A DNA stretch of 64,000 bases from positions 328,352-392,351 of the forward strand of contig NZ_NHOC01000002.1 of the NCBI RefSeq assembly GCF_002157465.1, written 5' to 3'. The notes below the pieces were generated by a model. The model was not told the origin of the DNA. It did not search any database and saw only the letters and a program-made list of their open reading frames with translations. Within the stretch, counting starts at the first letter, position 1. The number at the start of each line of letters is the position of its first letter. The position numbers and the translations under genes were made by a program. Shown in pieces: positions 7,791 to 15,336 of the stretch. The stretch comes from Butyricicoccus porcorum. GTDB taxonomy: Bacteria > Bacillota > Clostridia > Oscillospirales > Butyricicoccaceae.

Positions 7791-8471
7791 TTATGCCGTC
7801 GGATTCGTTTCTTTTAATTTATCTGCTAACCGACGCAGTAAGCGCCTGTAATCGGTGCATATGCAACCGAATATCTCCTGTGCAGTATCTTCGTTATATG
7901 TGTGAGAGGTGAGGTTGCGATCCGTCAATAACTTGCTCCATAAAGAATCTTCACTGATCAGACCGGCTGCATACGCTTCGCGCATGACTGCCTTTGGTGT
8001 ATTGCGAAATTCCGCACCTTCTTCCAGCAAATATTCTCGTGTCGTTTTCCATGCGAGTTCCGTGCAAAATTCAAAGCGCTGGATGATGCCGTCGCGGATA
8101 ATATCAGATGGGTTGCTCTCATATTCTGAAATCGCTTCTTCGAGCCGATCTACTGCCATGCAATATTTGGCGTATTTTTCATTGAATTTTGTCATAAGAT
8201 CAATACCATCTCTTTCAATATTGGCGCGTAATTCTTCTGAAATTGGTCGATTCATATCTATCAAATCAAAAGGAAGGAGAGTGGGGAGTGCGTCGACTGC
8301 ATCCTCAAAATCTGACCATGCCGGTTCGGGAAGTCCATAAACCGCAATGTCGATGTCGCTGTGCTCCCGGTTATCGCCCCGGGCACGCGAGCCAAACAGG
8401 ACGATTCGAGCTGCGCCGAACTTCCGACCGAGCGCGGCAAGCTGGCGATATAGTTCATTGCATTGACGCAT
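7791..8471 (-). CDS. Fused MNT nucleotidyltransferase / HEPN (HI0074-type) protein
   Basis: The 226-residue protein joins two parts that are normally separate genes. Residues 1 to about 95 are a minimal nucleotidyltransferase with GSRARGD and SDIDIAV. Residues about 115-225 are an HI0074-type substrate-binding/HEPN domain with the RNLTSH motif (RX4H). MNT-HEPN pairs act as toxin-antitoxin modules in which the MNT partner adenylylates the HEPN RNase. The ATG at 8469-8471 has a GGAGG site, and the longer frame overlaps the repressor gene and is rejected. Its place between integrase and repressor suits a lysogenic maintenance or defence gene. Confidence 0.85.
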   Translation of the reverse strand: MRQCNELYRQLAALGRKFGAARIVLFGSRARGDNREHSDIDIAVYGLPEPAWSDFEDAVDALPTLLPFDLIDMNRPISEELRANIERDGIDLMTKFNEKYAKYCMAVDRLEEAISEYESNPSDIIRDGIIQRFEFCTELAWKTTREYLLEEGAEFRNTPKAVMREAYAAGLISEDSLWSKLLTDRNLTSHTYNEDTAQEIFGCICTDYRRLLRRLADKLKETNPTA

Positions 8472-8499
8472 CGTATACCTCCGTTTCTGTGGTGGCGTT

Positions 8500-9150
8500 T
8501 TACAGTACCTGAAACTCTGCTTTGACGACCTTTCCAATGACTCGGATCGGTGTTTCCTTCAGATTGTATATCTGTGGCATGTGCGCCGGATTTGTGCTCT
8601 GAGGCATCAGTGTGACGGTATCGCCGTCCTGATAGAATCGCTTCATGGTCGCCTCGTCATCTCCAACCATCACAATGGCAACCTCACCGTTTTCCACCAT
8701 GTCCTGCCGTCTGACATCAACAAGATAGCCGTCTTTGATGCCAAGAGCATCCATGCTGTCTCCGTGAACCCGCAGCGCGAAATATTCCGCGCCGCCGTTT
8801 AACTCCGTATATGTCCAGCCTTCGATGTGCTCCTCTGCGTACAGCGGCAACCCGGCAGAGATGCGCCCCAAGATCGGGATGCGGTGCGTCGGGTTAAAGG
8901 GAAGCGCATCCTTTGGAAGAGGTGATTTTGAAAATTGATCTTCTATTAAATCAGACATGCAAACGCCTAACGTATCGGCTATGCGTTGCATTCGATTCGG
9001 ACGTGGATATTTTTTTCCGTTGAACCAGTCAGATACAGTCGCAGAACTACAATTTGTTGCCGACACGATATCCGACTGAGTAATTTGCTTTTCGCTTGCA
9101 ATTCGGCGAAGATTTCGAGCAAAAATTTCTCTTGTTTCATTTATCTCCAT
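8500..9150 (-). CDS. CI/LexA-like phage repressor with S24 autoprotease
   Basis: Residues 5-65 form an XRE-type helix-turn-helix DNA-binding domain (SATNCSSATVSDWFNGKK). The C-terminal half is a LexA/UmuD-type S24 peptidase with the cleavage site Ala-Gly in RISAGLP, the catalytic serine in HGDSMD and the lysine in TMKRF. It should hold the early operon off and be lost on RecA-stimulated self-cleavage after DNA damage. Starts at 9150 or 9159 both follow AGGAGGGAG; 9150 gives better spacing. It is transcribed divergently from the Cro-like gene across a shared operator region. Confidence 0.93.
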   Translation of the reverse strand: MEINETREIFARNLRRIASEKQITQSDIVSATNCSSATVSDWFNGKKYPRPNRMQRIADTLGVCMSDLIEDQFSKSPLPKDALPFNPTHRIPILGRISAGLPLYAEEHIEGWTYTELNGGAEYFALRVHGDSMDALGIKDGYLVDVRRQDMVENGEVAIVMVGDDEATMKRFYQDGDTVTLMPQSTNPAHMPQIYNLKETPIRVIGKVVKAEFQVL

Positions 9151-9178
9151 AAAATTCATCTCCCTCCTGTTAATATGT

Positions 9179-9265
9179 ATACTACACCAAAAGCGAAAGA
9201 AAATCAATATAAAATAAAAAATATTTCGCTTTTAGCTTGACAGCTAGCTAAAAGCGAGCTATACT
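9179..9265. promoter_or_regulatory. Lysogeny switch: divergent promoters with three operator copies
   Basis: Rightward early promoter: TTGACA at 9237-9242, 17-bp spacer, TATACT at 9260-9265. Leftward repressor promoter: TTGATT at 9207-9202, 17-bp spacer, TAGTAT at 9184-9179. Three related sites share AAAAGCGA or its complement: CCAAAAGCGAAA at 9187-9198, TTTCGCTTTTAGC at 9224-9236 and GCTAAAAGCGAGC at 9247-9259. The first and third lie inside the two promoter spacers, so bound repressor would block polymerase directly. Confidence 0.85.
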
Positions 9266-9299
9266 AAATACATGATCAGAGAAAGTGAGGTGATTGCAG

Positions 9300-9497
9300 A
9301 TGCAGATTCCAAAGATTACATTGAAAGCGGCACGTGTAAACGCACATTTTACCCAAAAAGAAGCGGCAAAAGCGCTCAATATTTCGGTTGCTTCGTTGCA
9401 AAACTATGAATCTGGTAAAACCACTCCGGATTGGACTTTGGTTCGGCAGATCGAGAAGCTGTACAATTATCCGATAGACTTTATTTTTTTACCCTGA
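9300..9497 (+). CDS. Small XRE-family regulator (Cro-like)
   Basis: The 65-residue protein is essentially one helix-turn-helix domain (FTQKEAAKALNISVASLQNYE). It is the first gene after the rightward early promoter and faces the repressor, the position of Cro in lambdoid switches. The ATG at 9300 is preferred over an in-frame TTG at 9294 because GAGGTG then has a 7-nt spacing. Confidence 0.88.
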   Translation: MQIPKITLKAARVNAHFTQKEAAKALNISVASLQNYESGKTTPDWTLVRQIEKLYNYPIDFIFLP

Positions 9498-9554
9498 TTG
9501 TTAGCTTTAAGCTAGCGAATGCATGTGACTTGCATCGTTAGGGAAGGAGACCAA

Positions 9555-10331
9555 ATGAACAAAATCAAAATTTTTGAAAACCCTGAGTTCGGCAGTATCC
9601 GAACGCTACAAAAGGACGGTGAGCCGTGGTTCGTCGGGAAGGACGTGGCGGCAGCATTGGGTTACAGCAACCCTCGCAAAGCTATTGCAGATCATGTCGA
9701 TGAAGAAGACAAGGGGGTAACGAATTGTTACACCCTTGGCGGAAATCAGAATATGACCATCATCAACGAATCTGGCTTATACAGCCTGATCCTGTCGAGT
9801 AAGCTGCCGACTGCGAAGAAATTCAAACATTGGGTGACCAGCGAGGTGCTTCCCAGCATCCGCAAAACCGGCGGTTACATATCCGGGCAGGAAACGATGT
9901 CAGATGCTGACCTGATGGCCAAAGCGCTGCTGGTTGCACAGCGACAGATCAATCAGCGCGATGCGCGCATTGCGGAGATGCAGCCGAAAGCGCTGTTTGC
10001 AGATTCCGTCGCAGCCAGCAAGACCAGTATCTTAATCGGCGAGCTGGCAAAGATTCTGAAGCAGAACGGCGTGGAGAATATGGGTCAGAACCGGCTGTTC
10101 GAGTGGCTGCGCAGCAACGGCTATCTGATCCGCCGAAAGGGAACGGATTACAACATGCCAACGCAGCGCGCGATGGAGCTGAAGCTGTTTGAGATCAAGG
10201 AGACCGTTGTCAGTCACGCGGACGGACACCAGACCATAAACAAGACGCCGAAGGTTACCGGCAAGGGACAGCAGTATTTTATCAACGCATTTTTAGGCGG
10301 TATTTTGAGACAACCGTTACATACTGATTGA
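9555..10331 (+). CDS. Phage antirepressor (BRO-N plus KilAC/ANT domain)
   Basis: The 258-residue protein has an N-terminal BRO-N domain (WFVGKDVAAALGY, DEEDKGV, VLPSIRKTGGY, residues 8-105) and a C-terminal KilAC-like DNA-binding domain (LAKILKQNGVENMGQNRLF, ending near GQQYFINAFL). Such proteins promote lytic development by titrating repressor or acting on DNA. The ATG follows GGAAGGAG. An AGCTTTAAGCTAGC sequence just upstream resembles the operators and may be an additional regulatory site. Confidence 0.9.
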   Translation: MNKIKIFENPEFGSIRTLQKDGEPWFVGKDVAAALGYSNPRKAIADHVDEEDKGVTNCYTLGGNQNMTIINESGLYSLILSSKLPTAKKFKHWVTSEVLPSIRKTGGYISGQETMSDADLMAKALLVAQRQINQRDARIAEMQPKALFADSVAASKTSILIGELAKILKQNGVENMGQNRLFEWLRSNGYLIRRKGTDYNMPTQRAMELKLFEIKETVVSHADGHQTINKTPKVTGKGQQYFINAFLGGILRQPLHTD

Positions 10332-10349
10332 CGAAACTGGAGGAAAACA

Positions 10350-11105
10350 ATGGAAGAAAAAATTATCAAATCGTATAAGGGCTTACATCAGAACATGACC
10401 GGTTATGGCGGGTTTAAGTATGAAGTCGGCAAGGAATATAACCAGAGTGGTGAAATCTGCGCTTGTGAGAACGGCTTTCATGCTTGCGAAGTTCCGTTGG
10501 ATGTGTTCTGCCATTACGATCCGGCAGATAGCCGATTTTTCGAGGTTGAGCAATCTGGAGATATGGACAGAGATACAGACGATTCTAAAATTGCGTCTCG
10601 CAAAATCAAGATCGGCGCAGAAATCGGTATTCCTGGACTTGTAAAGGCCCATGTTGAGTATATCAACAGCAAGATAGATAATACATGCGCTGCAACGAAC
10701 ACCGGCTACCGCTCTGCTGCAACGAACACCGGCAACCGCTCTGCTGCAACGAACACCGGCGACCGCTCTGCTGCAACGAACACCGGCTACCGCTCTGCTG
10801 CAACGAACACCGGCAACTACTCTGCTGCAACGAACACCGGCTACTGCTCTGCTGCAACGAACACCGGCTACCGCTCTGCTGCAAGCGTTACAGGGCGCGA
10901 TTCTGTGGCGATCGCAACGGGCCGTAACTCGAAGGTACTTGGGTCAATTGGGTGCTGGCTCGTTGCCGCAGAATACGGCGCATTTGATGGGGAAGATTAT
11001 CCGTTACTGTGCGTGAGAACTGCACAAGTGGATGGCGTGGAAATCAAGCCGGATACATGGTACACACTCAAAGATGGCGTATTCACTGAAGCTGACAACC
11101 TCTGA
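10350..11105 (+). CDS. Phage DUF7666-like protein with nonapeptide repeats
   Basis: The 251-residue protein starts with a domain resembling the phage DUF7666 family (GGFKYEVGKEY, ENGFHACEVPLDVF, DSRFFEVE). Residues 113-175 are seven near-identical nonapeptides SAATNTGxx and two decayed ones, followed by a short C-terminal domain. The repeat pattern suggests a regular beta-helix-like stack. The function is unknown. It is part of the early operon and has a GGAGG site 6 nt before the start. Confidence 0.75.
   Translation: MEEKIIKSYKGLHQNMTGYGGFKYEVGKEYNQSGEICACENGFHACEVPLDVFCHYDPADSRFFEVEQSGDMDRDTDDSKIASRKIKIGAEIGIPGLVKAHVEYINSKIDNTCAATNTGYRSAATNTGNRSAATNTGDRSAATNTGYRSAATNTGNYSAATNTGYCSAATNTGYRSAASVTGRDSVAIATGRNSKVLGSIGCWLVAAEYGAFDGEDYPLLCVRTAQVDGVEIKPDTWYTLKDGVFTEADNL
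10686..10874 (+). repeat. 27-bp tandem repeat, 7 units, inside a phage gene
   Basis: Units of 27 bp (core TGCTGCAACGAACACCGG) follow one another without spacers and encode the SAATNTGxx nonapeptide. Variation is mostly confined to codons 8 and 9 (Tyr/Asn/Asp then Arg/Tyr/Cys). Two diverged units follow. Confidence 0.95.
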
Positions 11106-11135
11106 CCGCATACCATTTACCGGAGGTGAATTCCC

Positions 11136-11312
11136 ATGAAAGACGGGAATGTAATTCGAGAGTATGAATACAACGGCGCACATGTCTATGTGATGGACAC
11201 ATACCTCCGTGGTGTTTCGCAGGAGGAAATGCACAGGCGCGAGGAAGCGGCCTATGCGTCCGCGCGCAGGATTTATCAGAACCATATGAGAAGAAAGAAG
11301 GAGAAAACATGA
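11136..11312 (+). CDS. Small phage protein, unknown
   Basis: A 58-residue basic protein (MKDGNVIREYEY onward, ending in RRKKEKT). It has a GGAGGTG site 9 nt upstream and its stop overlaps the next start as ATGA, which supports it being real. No family is recognised. Confidence 0.65.
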   Translation: MKDGNVIREYEYNGAHVYVMDTYLRGVSQEEMHRREEAAYASARRIYQNHMRRKKEKT

Positions 11313-11506
11313 AACTTTTTGATCGGATTCGCGCGCGGTTTGCACCGCGCCGCACGCCCACGCTGGACGAGCTGACCGCAGAGAACCGCCGCAGATATGC
11401 CGCGCAGCATGCGCGCCTTGCAGAAAACCTGCGGCAGTGCGAGGACATGACCTATCTGAATCAGGTTGCGCTGGTGCGCAAGCTGTCGGAGGATTTGTAC
11501 TCATGA
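11309..11506 (+). CDS. Small phage protein, unknown
   Basis: A 65-residue, arginine-rich, helical protein (MKLFDRIRARFAPRRTP onward). It overlaps both neighbours by ATGA and has an AAGGAG site inside the previous gene. It is one link of a translationally coupled early operon. Function unknown. Confidence 0.65.
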   Translation: MKLFDRIRARFAPRRTPTLDELTAENRRRYAAQHARLAENLRQCEDMTYLNQVALVRKLSEDLYS

Positions 11507-11775
11507 GTGCGGGTGTCTCTCATATCCGCGGACTGGAGCTGCTGCATCTTGCGCTGGATGACATCGAACTTGAGCGCGAGATGCGCGGGCCGCAGACAGA
11601 GCACCAGCGGGAACTCGAACGTGAACGCAGCCGCAGGTACCGGGAGCGCCATCCGGAGAAGATGGAGGAGCGCAAAGAGTACCTGCGGGAGTATCGCAAA
11701 ACGAAAAAAGCCCTCGCCGCGCAGGAACGCACGAACGAGGACGAATTATCACAGAGATTGGAGAAACGCAAATGA
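11503..11775 (+). CDS. Small phage protein with charged helical C-terminus, unknown
   Basis: A 90-residue protein. Residues 30-90 are almost entirely Glu, Arg, Lys and Gln (RERHPEKMEERKEYLREYRK), predicting a long charged helix similar to many phage DNA-associated small proteins. The ATG at 11503 overlaps the preceding stop. A longer frame starting at 11437 lacks a ribosome binding site and is rejected. Confidence 0.65.
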   Translation: MSAGVSHIRGLELLHLALDDIELEREMRGPQTEHQRELERERSRRYRERHPEKMEERKEYLREYRKTKKALAAQERTNEDELSQRLEKRK

Positions 11776-12311
11776 AAGCAACACAGGATGCCACACGACA
11801 GAAGGTTGCGGAACTGCGCCACATGGCGGGACGTACCGGAAACCACAATGCAGAAACGACGATGCGAGAAGCCGCTTCGTATATGGAAGACCTGAACACC
11901 GCACTGATCAGCGCGATGACGGAAGCGGACAAGCTCCGCGAGAAGAACGCAGACCTGCTGGAACAGCTTTCCGGCTGGAAGGCGCTGGTAGACAGTATGA
12001 AGTCCGTGCAGCCTGTCCAGCCGGTTGAACCGGATGTTGAACCGAAAGCTGAACCGGTGCTTGTACCAGCACAATCTCCGAAGCGAAGTGCTCCGTTTGA
12101 TTATACCGGTGAACTTGCCCGCTTTATCGCATCGGGAGAATCGGTACATGAGGTTTCGGTTTTACGGCATTATGACGCCGGTGGATATACGCCAAACGCC
12201 TCGCGATTCAATGCGGTATCTAAAAAACGAAATTTTCCGGTGGCTGCGTTTTACCATCCGGAGAAAGATGCAGTCGTTCTGGTTCGCACATCGGCAGGTG
12301 ATGCCAAATGA
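11772..12311 (+). CDS. Phage early protein, unknown, coiled-coil N-terminus
   Basis: A 179-residue protein. The N-terminal 80 residues are helical (EADKLREKNADLLEQLSGW), a Pro/Glu/Val linker follows near residues 80-105, and the C-terminal 70 residues look globular. It overlaps both neighbours by ATGA. No known family is recognised. Confidence 0.65.
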   Translation: MKATQDATRQKVAELRHMAGRTGNHNAETTMREAASYMEDLNTALISAMTEADKLREKNADLLEQLSGWKALVDSMKSVQPVQPVEPDVEPKAEPVLVPAQSPKRSAPFDYTGELARFIASGESVHEVSVLRHYDAGGYTPNASRFNAVSKKRNFPVAAFYHPEKDAVVLVRTSAGDAK

Positions 12312-12514
12312 TCTACGGCAGACCCGACCCGCAGGAAGAGCAGCCGGTCGCATACTGCGACTACTGCGGAGGGGAAATTTACCCCGGAGACTCCGCGTAC
12401 ATCCCGGCAGAATTCGACGGGATGCTGCATGCAGACTGTGTCAAGGATTGGCTGTATGAGACATATGCGTGGGGGCTGGGCGTTTGGTGTGAGGTGAGCT
12501 GTAGTGGCGAGTAA
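12308..12514 (+). CDS. Small putative zinc-binding phage protein
   Basis: A 68-residue protein with CDYCGGEI near residue 17 and HADC near residue 41, arranged as a CX2C...HX2C zinc knuckle. Such single-knuckle proteins are frequent in phage early regions. It overlaps the previous gene by ATGA and the next by 11 nt. Confidence 0.68.
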   Translation: MIYGRPDPQEEQPVAYCDYCGGEIYPGDSAYIPAEFDGMLHADCVKDWLYETYAWGLGVWCEVSCSGE

Positions 12515-12704
12515 CAATGTACTGAAGCGCCGAATATACGATGACAAAAACCGCCGTTATATGGCACGTGCAGAGATGGCTACGCGCGGTGCCATTGACT
12601 TCATTGCCTGTGAGCAGCAGGTTGCCGCAGGCGTATCGCCCACAATTGTCTACAGCTGCGCACGTTTCCAGCAGCGCAGAATGAGAAAGGAGAACGAAAA
12701 ATGA
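12504..12704 (+). CDS. Small phage protein, GTG start, unknown
   Basis: A 66-residue basic protein beginning at GTG (12504), preceded by GAGGTGAG inside the previous gene. Its stop overlaps the next start as ATGA. No family is recognised. Confidence 0.6.
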   Translation: MASNNVLKRRIYDDKNRRYMARAEMATRGAIDFIACEQQVAAGVSPTIVYSCARFQQRRMRKENEK

Positions 12705-12973
12705 ATAGTAATCTTGAGCTTATTTTTGGCGGAGCGCGAGGTCTCGCGCTTGCGATGAAATCCAACGGCTTTCGCGGGAGCGTGACGATCAACCCGCAGG
12801 ATACATATTGTCCCATCACATTCACTTGCGAAAACGCGGAGGATGTGGCGTTCCTGAATGGAAAGAAAGCATTCGGCGGCAGCTTTATTCAGCATGTCAA
12901 CATGCGTGCCTTCTGTTCTGCGGATGTTGCAGGGAAGGAGGTGCTTACGCATGAAACGGACACCGACGAATGA
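12701..12973 (+). CDS. Phage protein, unknown
   Basis: A 90-residue protein (MNSNLELIFGGARG onward) with an AAGGAG site and an ATGA overlap at its start. It overlaps the following gene by 23 nt. No known domain is recognised. Confidence 0.62.
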   Translation: MNSNLELIFGGARGLALAMKSNGFRGSVTINPQDTYCPITFTCENAEDVAFLNGKKAFGGSFIQHVNMRAFCSADVAGKEVLTHETDTDE

Positions 12974-13361
12974 GGCAACCGGCTGGGTTGCAGTAGCGCA
13001 GCACTACGGGCTGTACGCCCAGTTGAACAAGCTCATTGAGGAGGTCAGCGAGTACATGCAGGCGGACGCGCTGTTTGGCGCAGGCGCCTTAACGGAGGAC
13101 GCCCTGGTGTCCGAGATTGCGGATGTGTTCGCCGTTTCCCAGCAGGTTGATTACCTGCTGGGCGACGCAACCGGAGAACTGGAGGATCTGATTTCCCGCG
13201 CATCGCGCGCGGTGCTTCCGGCACAGTCCGTCAATCCGGTCGTGCTGTATGGGTCAGCGGTCATTTATACGCTGTCCCGCGCCTGCTCCCGGTACTATCG
13301 GGTAGACAGGAGCGAAGTACTTGTCCCGCTGTCCAACCTGCTGGCATATGACAACGCCTGA
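12951..13361 (+). CDS. MazG-like all-alpha NTP pyrophosphohydrolase, phage type
   Basis: The 136-residue protein has the all-alpha NTP-PPase metal motif: KLIEEVSEY near residue 27 and SEIADVF near residue 53 (EEXXE followed by EXXD). These enzymes hydrolyse nucleoside triphosphates and are common in phage nucleotide metabolism. The second half is less typical. The start follows a GGAGG site in the previous gene. It is the last intact gene before the truncated large protein, with which it overlaps by 14 nt. Confidence 0.65.
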   Translation: MKRTPTNEATGWVAVAQHYGLYAQLNKLIEEVSEYMQADALFGAGALTEDALVSEIADVFAVSQQVDYLLGDATGELEDLISRASRAVLPAQSVNPVVLYGSAVIYTLSRACSRYYRVDRSEVLVPLSNLLAYDNA

Positions 13362-15168
13362 CGGGCATGAAACCGCGCATCTTGCCCGTGCCCGCCGCTA
13401 TGCAACGGCAGAAGCACAGCGTGCAACCTATCGTGACGCATCTAAGCTGGCAACTACGCTGAATCAGCTGAGCAGGCAGGGAAAAGCCGCCAATCTGATC
13501 GTGGAAGGACTGATGCCGTTTAAGAAAACCCCGATCAATATCGTGAAGCGCGCTGTAGAATACAGCCCGATTGGGTTGCTGGACACAGCGACGCGCGGTG
13601 TTCGTGATCTGCGGCGCGGCAGCATCACAGCATCCCAGTTCATTGATCGGCTGTCTGCTGGCATGGTAGGATCGCAGATTGTCGCGCTGGGCGTGTGGGC
13701 CGCGGCATCCGGCATTGTCCGTGCATCCGGCAGCGGGGACGATGACCGCGACGGTTACGACGAATACACGCTTGGATATCAGGACTATGCCATTCAGATC
13801 GGGGATAACAGCTATACGATTGACTGGATGGCGCCTGCCGTCATGCCGTTTATGGTAGGCGCGGAGCTGTACCGCATGGAACAGCTGGAGCAGGGCGATG
13901 GCATCAGCGTGGCGACCCTGCTGGATAGTCTGTCGCTGATCAGCGAGCCGCTGGTATCGCTGTCCATGATGGATGGTCTGCAAAACACGCTGACCCAGAT
14001 TGCACAATCGGACAATAAAATCGCCAGTATTGCGACATCTGCAACCGGGCAGTATGTCAGTCAGGCAGTGCCGACGCTTTTCGGACAACTGGCGCGCATC
14101 GGACAGGAAAATGCGAAAACGACATACACCGATCCGGACAGCTGGATTCCGACCTTTGCGCAGAAAATCCTGTACAAATCACGCAATAAAATCCCGGCGA
14201 TCCCGCAGTCTGTGATTGACGCCGCGCCGGACAGTATGGCAAACCTGCTGAAATGGTACAACAGCCATTGTACGATTGCGGCAGGCACAGATCTGCTGGA
14301 CAGTTGGGGACGCACGACCAGCAACGGCAGCGTGCCGTATCGAGTGTTTGCCAACATGGTCAGTCCGGGATATTATAGCCGCATCCAAAAGACATCAACA
14401 GACGAGGAGCTGCTGCGACTGTACGACAAAACGGGCAATGCCGCATTACTCCCCGGCCTGCCGGATAAGCGCCTGTCACTGGCAAACGGGACAGCAATTG
14501 TGCTGTCGGCTGACCAGTATACGCAATTGAAGCGCGAAATCGGCGTAAACAGCTACAATTTGCTGACTAAAATGATTTCGTCCGCCGCGTACAAATCCGC
14601 AGCAGACGAGGACAAAATGGCACTCATACGTGATTGCTACGACTATGTACGGGAGTTGGCAAAATGCAACCTGAATGAAAATGTCACGAAGACATCATGG
14701 ATTTGGAAAATCAACGCCAGCGGCATTGATCCGGCAACTGCCATTGCGATCCGGTACAACCTGCAGCAAATCGAGCAGCAGGCGCAGGCAGACGGTACCA
14801 AGCGGACACAGATGCAGACGATGCAGCGTGAGTATATTATGTCTACCGATCTGTCTGCCGGGCAGAAGAAGCAGCTGGATGAAATGTTCATCAGCCGATA
14901 CCAGTTCGTGTACCAGGAGGCAAATGTGGACTACAGCAGCAGCGAGACCATGCAAGCGACGCAGATGTCCGAAAGCGCCCAGAAGCGCTGGCCTGCCGCG
15001 AAATCCGCAGGCTGGAATATCGACGACTACCAGCAGATGTACCGTATCGTCAGCGACCGGCGCACCGGATATACCAAGGACGCCAAACGTGCCGATGCAA
15101 AAAAGGCAGGATTTTCAGACGATCAATTTACCTATATGTGGGATCTTTATTATAAAAATCGCGGGTAA
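13348..15168 (+). pseudogene. 3' remnant of a very large phage polyvalent protein (LPD38-like C-terminus)
   Basis: The frame is open for about 610 codons, but the ATG at 13348 has no ribosome binding site and lies inside the MazG-like gene. The sequence resembles the C-terminal part of giant phage polyproteins (FKKTPINIVKRAVEYSP, then a glycine-rich hydrophobic stretch and helical C-terminal modules ending in YKNRG). I recall this as LPD38-like, which needs a profile search. The natural arrangement is a much longer protein following terminase and head genes, so a large deletion probably joined this tail to the early operon near 13340. Confidence 0.65.
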
Positions 15169-15195
15169 TAAAAATAAAATATCCCACAAAGCAGC

Positions 15196-15234
15196 AAGCC
15201 GGGGGACGAGCGTATACTCATCCTCCGGCTTTTA
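15196..15234 (+). terminator. Terminator of the element's plus-strand operon
   Basis: AAGCCGGGGGACGAG pairs with CTCATCCTCCGGCTT around the loop CGTATA, with two imperfect pairs, followed by TTT. Confidence 0.75.
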
Positions 15235-15293
15235 TGACTGATAGTCATTTTATCTGACGGTGTGCCAACTGCCACATACAAGCATACATACGG

Positions 15294-15326
15294 GCACAAA
15301 GAAGCGCAGGGTTTTCGCCCCTGCGC
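15294..15326 (-). terminator. Terminator of the element's minus-strand lysis module
   Basis: On the minus strand GCGCAGGG and CCCTGCGC form an 8-bp stem with a 7-nt loop, followed by TTCTTT. It faces the plus-strand terminator, closing two convergent operons. Confidence 0.8.
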
Positions 15327-15336
15327 CTATTTTGCG

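Noticed and set aside
10686-10874. CRISPR array
   Set aside because: Repeats are contiguous 27-bp units without spacers, and they are in frame inside a gene; no cas genes nearby.
10663-10884. Antisense Ser/Gln/Cys repeat protein
   Set aside because: Only the complement of the tandem array.
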